From NCBI RefSeq assembly GCF_000300975.2, contig NZ_AEEC02000043.1, forward strand, positions 1 to 37,642: a stretch of 37,642 nt of DNA. Direction: 5' to 3'. The position numbers and the translations under genes are program-made. Each line of letters begins with the position of its first letter. Within the stretch, counting starts at the first letter, position 1. The notes beneath the pieces were generated by a model. That model ran no database searches and had not been told where the DNA came from. It worked only from the letters and a program-made list of their open reading frames with translations. This stretch comes from Herbaspirillum frisingense GSF30. GTDB lineage: Bacteria > Pseudomonadota > Gammaproteobacteria > Burkholderiales > Burkholderiaceae_D. Below are positions 8,900 to 18,077 of the stretch, one piece after another.

Positions 8900-9700
8900 A
8901 TGTCCGACATCCTCAACAAGATCCTCGACGTCAAGGCCGAGGAAATCCGCATCGCGCAAAAGCAGCGCGACCTGGCCAGCCTGCGCCGCGACGTCGAAAC
9001 CGACAGCGAACTGCGCTCCGAACTGCGCAACTTCGAGACCAGCCTGCGCGACAAGATCGCCAACGGCCAGGCCGGCGTGATTGCCGAGGTGAAGAAGGCC
9101 TCCCCCTCCAAGGGCGTGATCCGCCCCGACTTCAAGCCGGCCGAGATCGCCGTCAGCTACGCCACCCACGGTGCGGCCTGCCTGTCGGTCCTGACCGACG
9201 AGCAGTTCTTCCAGGGGTCGCCCGACTATCTCAAGCAGGCCCGCGCCGCCTGCGCGCTGCCGGTCCTGCGCAAGGATTTCATGGTCGATCACTACCAGAT
9301 CTACCAGGCTCGCTCCTGGGGGGCCGATGCCATCCTGCTGATCGTGGCCGCCCTGGACCACGGCCTGATGGCCGACATGGAAGCCTGCGCCCACGAACTG
9401 GGCATGAGCGTGCTGGTGGAAGTGCATGACAGCGCCGAGCTGGATGCGGCACTCAAGCTAAAGACGCGCCTGTTCGGCATCAACAACCGCAACCTGCGTA
9501 CCTTCGAGACCACGCTGGACACTACGCTGGGCCTGCTGCCGCGCATCCCGCCGGAAAAGCTGGTGGTCACCGAATCGGCCATCGCCACCCCGGACGACGT
9601 CAAGCGCATGCGCGACGCCGACGTCCACGCCTTCCTGGTCGGCGAAGCCTTCATGCGGGCGCCCGAACCGGGCGTCGAGCTGGCACGACTGTTCGCCTGA
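8900..9700 (+). CDS. trpC: Indole-3-glycerol phosphate synthase
   Basis: A 266-residue TIM-barrel enzyme closing the indole ring of 1-(2-carboxyphenylamino)-1-deoxyribulose 5-phosphate. Catalytic elements are [10 protein letters not shown] (63-72), [12 protein letters not shown] with Lys125 and Asp126, GINNRNL and VTESAI. It is monofunctional, with no fused TrpF. The ATG at 8900 is preceded by AAGGAAG, and the frame is open upstream without support. It ends the operon; trpF, trpB and trpA are not in the window. A strong terminator follows 19 bases later. Confidence 0.96.
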   Translation: MSDILNKILDVKAEEIRIAQKQRDLASLRRDVETDSELRSELRNFETSLRDKIANGQAGVIAEVKKASPSKGVIRPDFKPAEIAVSYATHGAACLSVLTDEQFFQGSPDYLKQARAACALPVLRKDFMVDHYQIYQARSWGADAILLIVAALDHGLMADMEACAHELGMSVLVEVHDSAELDAALKLKTRLFGINNRNLRTFETTLDTTLGLLPRIPPEKLVVTESAIATPDDVKRMRDADVHAFLVGEAFMRAPEPGVELARLFA

Positions 9701-9719
9701 ACTGATCTTCGCGTGCAGC

Positions 9720-9760
9720 AAAAAACCTCGCCCGGTGCAAACCGGTGCGAGGTTTTTTTT
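9720..9760 (+). terminator. Terminator of the trpEGDC operon
   Basis: AAAAACCTCGC pairs with GCGAGGTTTTT, and an inner CCGG/CCGG pairing caps the stem. It ends in eight T residues. On the minus strand it could also end transcription from the right, but the SDR gene (9780-10547) is the only candidate there. Confidence 0.9.
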
Positions 9761-9779
9761 GCTCCCGGGAGGACGCAGA

Positions 9780-10547
9780 TCAGGCTGCGAAACCGCCGTC
9801 GATGGTCAGGTTGGCACCGGTGATGTAACCCGATTCCGGACCGGCGAGATAGGCCACTAAGCTGGCGATTTCCTCGGCCTTGCCGTAGCGCGGCAGGGCC
9901 ATCAGGCCGGTCAGGGCGGCAGCGAAGTCACCGCTGGCCGGGTTCATGTCGGTATCGACCGGACCGGGCTGCACGTTGTTGACGGTGATGCCACGCGGAC
10001 CCAGGTCGCGTGCCAGGCCCTTGGTCAATCCCACCAGGGCCGACTTGCTCATCGCATACACGGCGCCGCCGGCGAAGGGGATGCGCTCGGCATTGGTGCT
10101 GCCGATGCTGATGACGCGACCGCCGTCGCCCATGTAGCGGGCGGCTTCCTGGGTGGCGACGAAGACGCTGCGCACGTTCACGGCGAGGGTGCGGTCCAGA
10201 TCTTCCAGCTTGAATTCATCGATCGGGCCCATGGCCAGCACACCGGCATTGTTCACCAGGATATCGAGACGACCGAAGGTTTCTGCAGCCAGGCGAATGG
10301 CTTGCTGCAGGGCGGTCGCGTCCGAGCTGTCGGCCTGGATGGCCAGGGCGCGGCCACCGGCGGCTTCCACGCTGCTGACCAGGGCCTGTGCCTTGTCCGG
10401 CGAGCTGACGTAGGTGAAGGCCACGGTGGCGCCTTCGGCGGCCAGACGCTGCACGATGGCTGCGCCGATGCCGCGCGAACCGCCCTGGACGAAGGCAACC
10501 TTGGAAACCAGGGTGTTGTGGGAAGTGGTGGTGATTTGCTTGGTCAT
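9780..10547 (-). CDS. SDR-family NAD(P)-dependent oxidoreductase
   Basis: A 255-residue classical short-chain dehydrogenase/reductase. The cofactor loop is GGSRGIG (22-28), NNAG lies at 99-102, and the catalytic Ser150, Tyr164 and Lys168 (YxxxK) are all present. PGPVDTDMNP and the C-terminal GxxxTIDGGFAA complete the fold. It resembles FabG-like or glucose-dehydrogenase-like reductases; the substrate cannot be told. The ATG at 10545-10547 has AAGGAG ten bases upstream. It is divergent from a LysR regulator, the classic arrangement for a LysR-controlled target. Confidence 0.9.
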   Translation of the reverse strand: MTKQITTTSHNTLVSKVAFVQGGSRGIGAAIVQRLAAEGATVAFTYVSSPDKAQALVSSVEAAGGRALAIQADSSDATALQQAIRLAAETFGRLDILVNNAGVLAMGPIDEFKLEDLDRTLAVNVRSVFVATQEAARYMGDGGRVISIGSTNAERIPFAGGAVYAMSKSALVGLTKGLARDLGPRGITVNNVQPGPVDTDMNPASGDFAAALTGLMALPRYGKAEEIASLVAYLAGPESGYITGANLTIDGGFAA

Positions 10548-10682
10548 GATCTTGCTCCTTGGATAGATGCGTAAGTGATTGCGTGGGTTGAACCCGTTGG
10601 CGCGTTTCTGTTTGCGTCTGGGTTGAAGCAAGTATCGGCGTTTGATTATGTTGCGACTAGCCGGCAATCACTATCTTCTTTT

Positions 10683-10697
10683 TAAACCAATGGTTTA
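10683..10697. promoter_or_regulatory. Palindromic operator candidate between SDR and LysR genes
   Basis: TAAACC-AAT-GGTTTA is a perfect inverted repeat with a three-base centre, sitting 10 bases before the LysR start codon. LysR regulators usually bind T-N11-A palindromes in the region between themselves and the divergent target. The placement fits autoregulation. The 160-base gap also carries an AT-rich patch at about 10670-10683. Confidence 0.4.
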
Positions 10698-10707
10698 GAA
10701 TCAGCCC

Positions 10708-11634
10708 ATGGAAACCATGACCAGCATCGAATGCTTCGTCGCTGCGGCCAATGCCGGCAGCTTTTCGGCGGCGGCGCGCCAGCTAGGCCTGACCTCGGCC
10801 GCGGTCGGCAAGAACGTGGCCCGGCTGGAGTCTTCATTGGGGGTGCGCCTGTTCCACCGCAGCACCCGCAAGCTGTCGCTGACCGAGGCGGGCGAGCGCT
10901 TCCTGCAGGAGGTGGCCGGCGGCCTGCAGGCCATCCGCAGCGCCGTGGCCAACCTGGCCAGCGCCGGCGGGCAGCCGGCCGGCACGCTCAAGGTCAGCAT
11001 GGGAACGGGGTTCGGGCGCCAGTACATCCTGCCCTTGCTGGGGGAATTCCTGGGCCGCTATCCGGGCATCCAGCCGGACTGGCATTTCGAGAATCGCCCG
11101 GTGGATCTGATCACGGAAGGATTCGATGCCGCCATTGCCGGCGGTACCGAACTCTCGCCCGGGGTGGTGGCGCGCGAACTGGCGCCGGCACACCGGGTAT
11201 TGCTGGCTTCGCCGGCCTATCTGGAAGCGCACCCGGCGCTGCACTCGCCGGCCGATCTGGCCGACCATGCCGGCGTGCTGATCCGCTCGCCGCAGACCGG
11301 GCGCATCCGCCCGTTCTCGCTACGCGACCGCCATGGCCAACAGGCGCCGGTGACCTTGCAACAGCGGATGACCATGAGCGACGCCAACGCCGCCTGCGAG
11401 GTGGCCGAGGCCGGACTGGGCATCACACTGGTCTCGATGCCACATGCCCTGATCTATCTGGATCGCGGCACCCTGGTGCGGGTATTGCCGGACTGGTACG
11501 TCGACACCGGCATGCTGTCGCTGTATTTCACGGCGGCACGGCTGTTGCCGGCCAAGACCCGGGTCTTCGTCGATTTCGTGGTGGAACATTTCCGCCAGCA
11601 GCGGCTGGCGCAGCGCTTCAACGCACTGGGCTGA
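10708..11634 (+). CDS. LysR-family transcriptional regulator
   Basis: A 308-residue LTTR. The N-terminal winged helix-turn-helix (residues 1-62) shows the FVAAANAGSFSAAARQLGLT pattern and RLFHRSTRKLSLTEAGERF. A linker helix and a periplasmic-binding-protein-like effector domain (about 90-300) follow. The effector is unknown. The adjacent, divergent SDR gene is the likely target, and the palindrome just upstream may be its own operator. Its stop lies only nine bases from the end of the convergent MFS gene, with no visible terminator between them. Confidence 0.92.
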   Translation: METMTSIECFVAAANAGSFSAAARQLGLTSAAVGKNVARLESSLGVRLFHRSTRKLSLTEAGERFLQEVAGGLQAIRSAVANLASAGGQPAGTLKVSMGTGFGRQYILPLLGEFLGRYPGIQPDWHFENRPVDLITEGFDAAIAGGTELSPGVVARELAPAHRVLLASPAYLEAHPALHSPADLADHAGVLIRSPQTGRIRPFSLRDRHGQQAPVTLQQRMTMSDANAACEVAEAGLGITLVSMPHALIYLDRGTLVRVLPDWYVDTGMLSLYFTAARLLPAKTRVFVDFVVEHFRQQRLAQRFNALG

Positions 11635-11643
11635 AGAACGTCC

Positions 11644-13140
11644 TCACGCCTTGCCCTGCCGGGTGGCGCGCATGCCGCCGCCGATATTGCTGCCGGCATC
11701 GTGCGACAGGCCACGGTAGCCGATCACCGAGACCAGCGTCACCAGGCCGGCCATCGCGAAGGCCCACTGGAAGTCGCCCAGCGTAAAGTGGGCGCCGCTG
11801 GCGTCCACCTCTTCCCCGCGCAGATAGGCCGCCACGCGCAAGGCCAGCGCGCCAAAGGCGATGCCCATGCCGATGGTCATCTGCTGCGCCACGCTCCAGA
11901 GCGTGCTGGCGGAAGATTTGCGGGCATCGCTGATGTCGGCATAGGCCAGCGTGGCGAGCGTGGAAAACTGCATCGAGCGCGACAGGCCGTAACAGAAGAT
12001 CACCCCCAGGATCACCGGCAAGGGCGTGCCCGGCGTGAGCAGGCCGCAGGCAATGATGAGACAGCCGGCGATGGCCGCATTGTTCAGCGCCACGCTGCGG
12101 AAACCAAAGCGCTGCAGGATGCGCGTGGTGAATGCCTTCATGCCCAGGTTGCCCAGGGCGGTCGCCAGCAGCAACAGCCCCGACTGGAACGCCGTGAGAC
12201 CGAACCCGATCTGGAACATCAAGGGCATCAGGTAAGGCACTGCATCCACACCGATGCGCGTGAGCGAACCGGTCAGCACGGTCACCGAATAGGTCGGAAT
12301 GCGCAGATTGGAAAAGTCCAGCAGCGGATGTTCGATGCGCTGCATGTGCCACCAGGCGCACCCGCCCAGCACCACCCCCAGAGCCACGAAGCCCAGCGCC
12401 ACCTTGATGTTGGATTCCATGTGGCTGGCGATCTCGGTGCCATACAGCAGCGAGGTCAGCGCCGCGCCAGAGAGCAGGAAGCCAATCAGGTCCAGCGGAC
12501 GCCGGCTGTGGCCATGCTCGTTGCGCACCACCGTCATCACCGCGATGAAAGCGGCGATACCGAACGGCACATTCATCAGGAAGATCCAGTGCCACGAGGC
12601 ATAGGTGGTGATAAAGCCACCGATGGATGGCCCCACCACCGGCGCCACGATGGCCGGCCAGGTGATGGTGGCGATGGCCTTCATCAACCGCTCCTTGCCG
12701 GTGCTGCGTACCACGATCATGCGCCCGACCGGCACCATCATGGCCCCGCCCAATCCCTGCAAAACCCGCGCCGCCGTGAATTGCCAGACATTCTCCGAAT
12801 ACCCGCACAGGATGGACGCCAGCGTGAAGATGACGATGGCCATGCCGAACACGGTACGCGACCCGAAGCGGTCGGCCACCCAGCCACTGATGGGAATGAA
12901 CACCGCCAGCGTGAGCATATAGGCGGTCATGCCCAGGCTCAGTTCGTTGGGACCGACACCGAAGGACTGGGCCATCTGCGGCAATGCCGTGGCGATGATG
13001 GTGGTGTCCAGATACTCCATGAAGAAGGTCGCCGCCACGATGTAGGGCAACATGCGCACGCGCGCGTCCGGCAAGCTGTTGTCGTTGGTTCCCACGTCCT
13101 CTATCCCTGTCTGCTGGTCCGACATGCGAAACGCCGGCAT
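11644..13140 (-). CDS. DHA2-type MFS multidrug exporter
   Basis: A 498-residue major-facilitator protein with about 14 predicted membrane spans. After a polar N-terminus, motif D1-like LDTTIIATALPQM (about 44-56) appears. Motif A follows as GWVADRFGSR, then the antiporter motif C region around GGAMMVPVGR and PAIVAPVVGPSIGGF. This is the EmrB/QacA drug:H+ antiporter group, but no substrate can be assigned. No membrane-fusion partner is adjacent. The start is uncertain: the ATG at 13138-13140 lies in the loop of an inverted repeat and follows an AAGAAG at nine bases. A second ATG at 13123-13125 has no ribosome site. It is convergent with the LysR gene. Confidence 0.88.
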   Translation of the reverse strand: MPAFRMSDQQTGIEDVGTNDNSLPDARVRMLPYIVAATFFMEYLDTTIIATALPQMAQSFGVGPNELSLGMTAYMLTLAVFIPISGWVADRFGSRTVFGMAIVIFTLASILCGYSENVWQFTAARVLQGLGGAMMVPVGRMIVVRSTGKERLMKAIATITWPAIVAPVVGPSIGGFITTYASWHWIFLMNVPFGIAAFIAVMTVVRNEHGHSRRPLDLIGFLLSGAALTSLLYGTEIASHMESNIKVALGFVALGVVLGGCAWWHMQRIEHPLLDFSNLRIPTYSVTVLTGSLTRIGVDAVPYLMPLMFQIGFGLTAFQSGLLLLATALGNLGMKAFTTRILQRFGFRSVALNNAAIAGCLIIACGLLTPGTPLPVILGVIFCYGLSRSMQFSTLATLAYADISDARKSSASTLWSVAQQMTIGMGIAFGALALRVAAYLRGEEVDASGAHFTLGDFQWAFAMAGLVTLVSVIGYRGLSHDAGSNIGGGMRATRQGKA

Positions 13141-13149
13141 GTGCCGGCG
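13132..13149 (-). other. Perfect hairpin overlapping the exporter start codon
   Basis: CGCCGGCA, two bases, then TGCCGGCG form a perfect eight-pair inverted repeat between ubiB and the exporter. It could be the weak terminator of ubiB (the minus-strand tail TTTCGC is poor) or a structure hiding the exporter start codon. On the plus strand it is followed by CTTCTTTT. Confidence 0.45.
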
Positions 13150-13194
13150 CTTCTTTTAAAAATTATTTATATCATTTACAAAACCGGCCCTGCA

Positions 13195-14769
13195 TCAATA
13201 GAACCTCAGCACATGCATCAGTACCTGGATCACGATGATGCCGCCGATCAGCCCGCCGCCAAAATAGACGATCACCCCGAGCAACATGTTGGTGCGACGC
13301 TGCTCGGCCAGGAGCTTGCGCATCAGTTCGGTATTCTGCGGCTGGCCTTCGCCGTTGGTGTAGCGGGTCAGCGCCTGGTGTGCCAGACGCGGCAGCTCGG
13401 GCAGCAGACGGCTGTAGCGCGGCACCTCGACCTTCAATTGCTCGACGAAACCACGCCAGCCGATCTGCTCGCTCATCCAGCGTTCCAGATAGGGCTTGGC
13501 AGTCTTCCACAAGTCCAGGTCGGGATCGAGCTGGCGGCCCAGGCCTTCGACGTTGAGCAGGGTCTTCTGCAGCAGCACCAGTTGCGGCTGCACCTCGACA
13601 TTGAAACGGCGCGAGGTCTGGAACAGGCGCAGCAGCACCTGGCCGAAGGAGATGTCCTTCAGCGGGCGATCGAAGATGGGTTCGCAGCAGGCGCGCACGG
13701 CCGCTTCCAGTTCATCGACGCGGGTATCCTTGGGCGCCCAGCCGGATTCGATGTGGGCCTCGGCCACGCGCTTGTAGTCGCGACGGAAGAAGGCCAGGAA
13801 ATTCTGCGACAGGTAATCCTTGTCGAAATCGTTGAGCGTGCCGACGATGCCGAAGTCCAGCGCGATGTAGCGACCGAAGGTTTCCGGCGCCACCGAGACC
13901 AGGATATTGCCGGGGTGCATGTCGGCATGGAAGAAGCCATCGCGGAATACCTGGGTGAAGAAGATCTCCACGCCGTCCCGCGACAACTTGGACAGGTCCA
14001 CCCCTTCCGCACGCAGGCGCTCGGTCTGCGAGATGGGGATGCCATGCATGCGCTCCATCACGATCACCGAGGGCGAACAGTAATCCCAGTACATCTCCGG
14101 CACCATCAGCAGCGTGGATTCGGCAAAGTTGCGGCGCAGCTGGCTGGCGTTGGCGGCTTCGCGCATCAGGTCCAGTTCGTCGTGCAGGTACTTGTCGAAC
14201 TCGCCCACGACTTCCTTGGCCTTGAGACGGCGGCCATCCGCCCACAGACGCTCCAGCCAGTCGGCGGCCACGTGCATGAGGCCGATGTCGTGGTCGATGA
14301 TGTCGCGCATGCCGGGGCGCAGCACCTTGACCGCGACTTCCTTGCCATCCTTCAGGGTGGCGAAGTGGACCTGGGCAATCGAGGCCGAAGCCACCGGGGT
14401 GCGTTCGAAGCTGGCGAAGAGTTGGTCGGGATGGGCGCCCAGCGATTTCTCGATCTGCCTGACGGCCAGTTCGGATTCGAACGGCGGCACGCGGTCCTGC
14501 AGCAGCGTGAGTTCGTTGGCGATGTCGGGCGGCATCAGGTCGCGCCGGGTCGACAGCACCTGGCCGAACTTGATGAAGATGGGACCCAGGTCTTCCAGTG
14601 CGCGACGCAAGCGCTCGCCGCGTGGCGCGGACAGGTCGCGCCAGAAGAAGATGCGGTTGACGATGCGGGCGAAGCGCGGCGGCGCGAATTCGGAGGCGAC
14701 GATTTCATCCAGGCCATAGAGAATGGCGACGCGGATGATCTTGAGCAGACGCATGGAACGCAGCAGCAT
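13195..14769 (-). CDS. ubiB: Ubiquinone biosynthesis ABC1-like ATPase UbiB
   Basis: A 524-residue atypical kinase-like ATPase of the UbiB/ADCK family, required for ubiquinone synthesis at the inner membrane. The signature KxGQ is [16 protein letters not shown]. The Ala-rich nucleotide loop is ASASIAQVH. The invariant lysine sits in [10 protein letters not shown]. The catalytic HADMHPGN and metal-binding LDFGIVG are intact. Two C-terminal hydrophobic segments (about 490-522) anchor it in the membrane. The ATG overlaps the ubiJ stop as TAATG, indicating translational coupling. A start at the sixth codon is also possible. Confidence 0.95.
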   Translation of the reverse strand: MLLRSMRLLKIIRVAILYGLDEIVASEFAPPRFARIVNRIFFWRDLSAPRGERLRRALEDLGPIFIKFGQVLSTRRDLMPPDIANELTLLQDRVPPFESELAVRQIEKSLGAHPDQLFASFERTPVASASIAQVHFATLKDGKEVAVKVLRPGMRDIIDHDIGLMHVAADWLERLWADGRRLKAKEVVGEFDKYLHDELDLMREAANASQLRRNFAESTLLMVPEMYWDYCSPSVIVMERMHGIPISQTERLRAEGVDLSKLSRDGVEIFFTQVFRDGFFHADMHPGNILVSVAPETFGRYIALDFGIVGTLNDFDKDYLSQNFLAFFRRDYKRVAEAHIESGWAPKDTRVDELEAAVRACCEPIFDRPLKDISFGQVLLRLFQTSRRFNVEVQPQLVLLQKTLLNVEGLGRQLDPDLDLWKTAKPYLERWMSEQIGWRGFVEQLKVEVPRYSRLLPELPRLAHQALTRYTNGEGQPQNTELMRKLLAEQRRTNMLLGVIVYFGGGLIGGIIVIQVLMHVLRFY

Positions 14770-15377
14770 TAGCGACGCTCCAGTTTCTCGATGCGCTTGG
14801 ACAGACGTTCCAGGTCATCGCGCAGGCGCACGACGTCGGCAGAAAAGTCCTGCAGCTGGCGGGGGCGGATCAGCATCGGTTGTTCTTCCAGGAAATACTC
14901 GGCCAGGTTTTCGGTCAGCTTGCGCTGGGTGGTGCGGGCAGCCTCGAACAGGCCGCGCGCGCCGGAGACGATGCGGGTGGCGGCGACATCGCCGACCACG
15001 CGTGACAGGTCATCCTCGGCATCCCAGCGCAGCTTCTGGCTCAGTTGCGAAATGGCATTGGCAAAATCGGCATCGCCCTCCAGCTTGACGTAGGACACCG
15101 CGCGTTCGCGGTTGGCGGCGATCAGCGGCAGGTCCGACAGTTTCAGGCGGATGGTGACATTGGCCGGCGCGTCGGCGGGGACATCCTGCAGGTAGCCGTC
15201 ACCGGCCACCTTCAGGCGCAACTGCATGACGCCGGTATCGATGCAGGCGACCTTGCCGGCATGGGTGATGAGGGTATTGCGCGCCCACGGCTCCTGCGCC
15301 AGCAGATGGTTGATCACCGCCGCAGCGGGTTTCATCGGGTCGAGGGCCAGGGTGGACGGGTCGGGCAGCACGGACAT
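14769..15377 (-). CDS. ubiJ: Ubiquinone biosynthesis accessory factor UbiJ (SCP2 domain)
   Basis: A 202-residue protein. An N-terminal SCP2-like lipid-binding domain (about residues 15-115) begins near [18 protein letters not shown]-terminal coiled-coil rich in Arg, Leu and Glu (about 165-202, ending [12 protein letters not shown]) follows. UbiJ scaffolds the cytosolic Ubi metabolon and binds polyprenyl intermediates. I chose the ATG at 15375-15377. TTG or GTG starts at 15441-15443 and 15438-15440 would follow a GGAG and add about 22 residues, but they sit right next to the upstream terminator. It is immediately upstream of ubiB in the standard ubiE-ubiJ-ubiB order. Confidence 0.88.
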   Translation of the reverse strand: MSVLPDPSTLALDPMKPAAAVINHLLAQEPWARNTLITHAGKVACIDTGVMQLRLKVAGDGYLQDVPADAPANVTIRLKLSDLPLIAANRERAVSYVKLEGDADFANAISQLSQKLRWDAEDDLSRVVGDVAATRIVSGARGLFEAARTTQRKLTENLAEYFLEEQPMLIRPRQLQDFSADVVRLRDDLERLSKRIEKLERR

Positions 15378-15454
15378 GGGTTCCAGAGACGGGTTGAGCC
15401 GGGGACAGCAATAAGAACGCGGAAGCGGCGAAGAATTCACCAATATTCAGCTCC

Positions 15455-15487
15455 GCAAAAACAAAACCGCCCGATCAAGCGGGCGGT
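15455..15487 (-). terminator. Terminator between the Tim44-like gene and ubiJ
   Basis: On the minus strand ACCGCCCG pairs with CGGGCGGT around a six-base loop, and the tail is TTTTGTTTTT. It follows the Tim44-like stop codon by about 75 bases. It would partly uncouple ubiJ-ubiB from the upstream genes, implying read-through or a separate ubiJ promoter. Confidence 0.75.
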
Positions 15488-15562
15488 CTCAAGTGTAACA
15501 GCTTGGCGCGCCGGCAAGGCTCACGCGCCGCGTGTTCCTTGATCCAGCGCCGCCCGGCTCGG

Positions 15563-16549
15563 CTACACCTGCTGGATACCGGCCAGCACCCAGCCGCCGC
15601 TGCCGTTGAGCGGCTTGGACAGGTTCCAGATTTCGGCGAAGGGCTCGGCCGAGGCGTCCGGAGCTTCCTTGATCAGCCCCTGGAAGCGCACGGTGGCGAG
15701 GTAATCGAAGGCCATGGTCTCGATGCCCAGCAGTTCTGCATCCAGCTGCACGACATCGGTGGCATTGGGCGCGGCACCGCGTTCGGTGAGCTGCATGCGC
15801 AGTTCGGCGAACATTTCGGGCGTGGTGAATTCACGGATGTCATTGGCATCGGCGCGATCCCAGGCGGCCTGCAAACGGATGAAGTAGGTCTTGGCATTGC
15901 GTACGAAACCGGCAGTGTCGAAGCCCGCAGGGATGCCCCAGTGCTGGATCTGCGCGGGTTGACCAGTGCCACCGTAGCCACCATGGCCGCTGCCTTGCAG
16001 CGCAGCCGGGGAACTGCCTGGGAAGGCTGGCGGCGGGTTGATATCACGCAGGCCGGAGCCGATTTCTGGTGTCGCACCGGCGGCGCTGCCGATGGGGCTC
16101 ACGCCCGGCATCGGCGTGGCATAGGCCGGATTGCTGTTCTGCGCCTCGCGCCCACGGGCAAACATGCGGATCAGGAAGATCACTGCCGCGCACAGCAAGG
16201 CGATGGTCAACAGAGAACCCAGCATGCCACCCAGCGCACCGCCGATGCCGAAGTGCGACATCAGCGCACCCAGGCCGAAGCCCAGCAAGGCGCCGCCCAG
16301 CACGTTGCGCCAGGGGCTGACAGGCTTGGGCAGGGGAGCGCTTTGCGGCGTGGCAGCTGGCGTCGCGGGCCGATAAGGGGTGGCGGCAGGCTGACTGTAG
16401 GACGGCGAAGACGGTGCCGCCTGGCGCGAATAATTGGACGATTGCTTGCCGAAGGAACCACCGCCGCCCAGGCGCTTGGCCTCGGCCGGTGACGTGAGCA
16501 GGGCTAGCGAAGTCATCGCCAGCAGCAGTGCGAGCAGGAATTTTTTCAT
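15563..16549 (-). CDS. Tim44-like domain membrane protein
   Basis: A 328-residue protein of a family common in Burkholderiales. A signal peptide (MKKFLLALLLAMTSLALL, cleavage after AEA near residue 24) is followed by a Gly/Ser/Pro-rich low-complexity region to about residue 80. Two hydrophobic segments lie at about 83-105 and 108-128, then a second Pro/Gly-rich linker. The C-terminal Tim44-like domain (about 205-328) is NTF2-like. In mitochondria Tim44 tethers import motors to the membrane; bacterial relatives have no settled role. A position between ubiE and ubiJ suggests, but does not prove, a membrane-associated role near the ubiquinone complex. An AGAGG site precedes the ATG. Confidence 0.88.
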   Translation of the reverse strand: MKKFLLALLLAMTSLALLTSPAEAKRLGGGGSFGKQSSNYSRQAAPSSPSYSQPAATPYRPATPAATPQSAPLPKPVSPWRNVLGGALLGFGLGALMSHFGIGGALGGMLGSLLTIALLCAAVIFLIRMFARGREAQNSNPAYATPMPGVSPIGSAAGATPEIGSGLRDINPPPAFPGSSPAALQGSGHGGYGGTGQPAQIQHWGIPAGFDTAGFVRNAKTYFIRLQAAWDRADANDIREFTTPEMFAELRMQLTERGAAPNATDVVQLDAELLGIETMAFDYLATVRFQGLIKEAPDASAEPFAEIWNLSKPLNGSGGWVLAGIQQV

Positions 16550-16692
16550 GGCTTACCTCTTGTGGATGTTGCCGTCAGTGCGGGATGCCGGAGCGCAAAG
16601 CAGATTGGCGATCCGACAGGGCCATTGTCACCCGGCAAAATTAAGCCAGCCTTAATGCCGGGCCACGCCAGGTCAGCCGCTGCCCGCCTGGC

Positions 16693-17427
16693 TTACATCT
16701 TGATGCCGGTATGCAGCGCGGCCACGCCGGCGGTCAGGTTGAAATACTGCACGCGCTCCAGACCGACCTGTTCCATCATCTGCTTCAGGGTTTCCTGGTC
16801 GGGATGCATGCGGATCGATTCGGCCAGGTAGCGATAGCTGTCGGCGTCGTTGGCGACCTTCTTGCCCAGCCACGGCAGGACCGAGAAGGAGTAGACGTCG
16901 TAGGGCTTCTTCAGCGGCTCCCAGACCTTGGAGAATTCCAGCACCAGCAGCTTGCCACCGGGTTTCAGCACACGGCGCATCTCGGCCAGGGCGGCATCCT
17001 TGTGGGTCATGTTGCGCAGGCCGAAGGCCACCGAAACGCGGTCGAAATAGTTGTCCGGGAAGGGTAGCTTCTCGGCATCGCACAGCATGGTGGGGGTGAC
17101 GATGCCCTTGTCGAGCAGGCGGTCGCGGCCCACGCGCAGCATGGATTCGTTGATGTCGGTCAGCCAGACTTCGCCGCTGGGACCGGCCTGCTTGGCGAAG
17201 ACCTTGGACAGGTCACCGGTGCCACCGGCAATATCAAGTACCTTGAAGCCGGGCCGGATACCGGCCTGGGCGATGGTGAAAGCCTTCCAGATGCGATGCA
17301 GGCCAGCCGACATGAAGTCGTTCATCACGTCGTACTTGGCGGCGACGGAGTGGAACACTTCCGCGACCTTGCGGACCTTCTCTTCTTCTTTGACGGTTTC
17401 GTAACCGAAATGGGTGGTGTTGGTCAT
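16693..17427 (-). CDS. ubiE: Ubiquinone/menaquinone C-methyltransferase UbiE
   Basis: A 244-residue SAM-dependent methyltransferase that adds the C-methyl group to 2-methoxy-6-polyprenyl-1,4-benzoquinol (or demethylmenaquinol). It starts with the family N-terminus [13 protein letters not shown]. The SAM loop is [10 protein letters not shown] (65-74). The UbiE signatures YDxMNDxMSxGLHRxWK and FGLRNMTHK are present. It lies second in a leftward block behind the DUF971 gene. The 143-base gap to the Tim44-like gene holds a small inverted repeat (ATTAAG/CTTAAT near 16640-16656). Confidence 0.96.
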   Translation of the reverse strand: MTNTTHFGYETVKEEEKVRKVAEVFHSVAAKYDVMNDFMSAGLHRIWKAFTIAQAGIRPGFKVLDIAGGTGDLSKVFAKQAGPSGEVWLTDINESMLRVGRDRLLDKGIVTPTMLCDAEKLPFPDNYFDRVSVAFGLRNMTHKDAALAEMRRVLKPGGKLLVLEFSKVWEPLKKPYDVYSFSVLPWLGKKVANDADSYRYLAESIRMHPDQETLKQMMEQVGLERVQYFNLTAGVAALHTGIKM

Positions 17428-17511
17428 GGCTAGGCCTGTAACGTTGAAGACGACATTATAAGAGACCGGCCATGCTGCGGTTTGCCCTGGATCAGCATGG
17501 CCTTGCAGTGT

Positions 17512-17934
17512 TCAGTGCGAGTGGCCGCAGCCGTGACCACCTGCAGCCTCGGCCTGATGGTCGCGCCCGCTCTCGCGGGTGAAGCCCGCCGCTTCCAGTT
17601 TCTGCAGATAGGTTTCCCACATCGCGGACTGGTCACGGCCGAGCTGGTAGAGATAGTCCCAGGTGAAGATACCGCTGGCATGGCCGTCCGAGAACAGCGG
17701 TTTGACGCCGTAGTTGCCGACCGGTTCGATGCCGTTGATCTCGACCTCGCGCTTGCCGGTCTGCAGCACTTCCTGGCCGGGACCATGGCCGCGTACTTCG
17801 GCCGAGGGGGAATACACGCGCATGAGCTCGAAGGGCAGCGAAAACATCACGCCATCATCGAACTCGACCTCCACCACGCGCGAGAGCTTGCGTACCTTGA
17901 AGGACACCGGAACCGGAGAAGTCTGGGCGCTCAT
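17512..17934 (-). CDS. DUF971 domain protein with His-rich tail
   Basis: A 140-residue protein with an N-terminal DUF971 domain (about 10-100), related to the N-terminal domain of gamma-butyrobetaine hydroxylase. The motif VxVxFDDG, then LPFELMRVYSPSAEVRGHG, and GNYGVKPLFSDGHASGIFTWDYL are typical. The C-terminus ends GGHGCGHSH, a short His/Cys-rich tail able to bind metal in principle. Related domains take part in Fe-S or metal handling; the role here is unproved. It is routinely found just upstream of ubiE in Burkholderiales. AAGGGA precedes the ATG. Confidence 0.88.
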   Translation of the reverse strand: MSAQTSPVPVSFKVRKLSRVVEVEFDDGVMFSLPFELMRVYSPSAEVRGHGPGQEVLQTGKREVEINGIEPVGNYGVKPLFSDGHASGIFTWDYLYQLGRDQSAMWETYLQKLEAAGFTRESGRDHQAEAAGGHGCGHSH

Positions 17935-18077
17935 AGGCTATCCCTTGTGAAATGTGTGAAATCGGTGAGAGGAGAAATGACGCTGGCAAGCTTGCAGCAT
18001 CACCCATCCGCGACATCGGTGACATCAGCCGCACCCGGACGCGATTGATCACGCCCGGTGCGACAAAGCCAGCGCAA

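Noticed and set aside
11701..14772. A long rightward frame antisense to the exporter and ubiB
   Set aside because: Composition is a mirror of the real genes (His, Gln, Arg, Gly-rich), it spans two unrelated genes and the gap between them, and it has no domain.
15378..15443. TTG/GTG start extending ubiJ by about 22 residues
   Set aside because: The GGAG is tempting, but the added residues are Pro/Ser/Cys-rich and the start lies only about 12 bases from the end of the upstream terminator.
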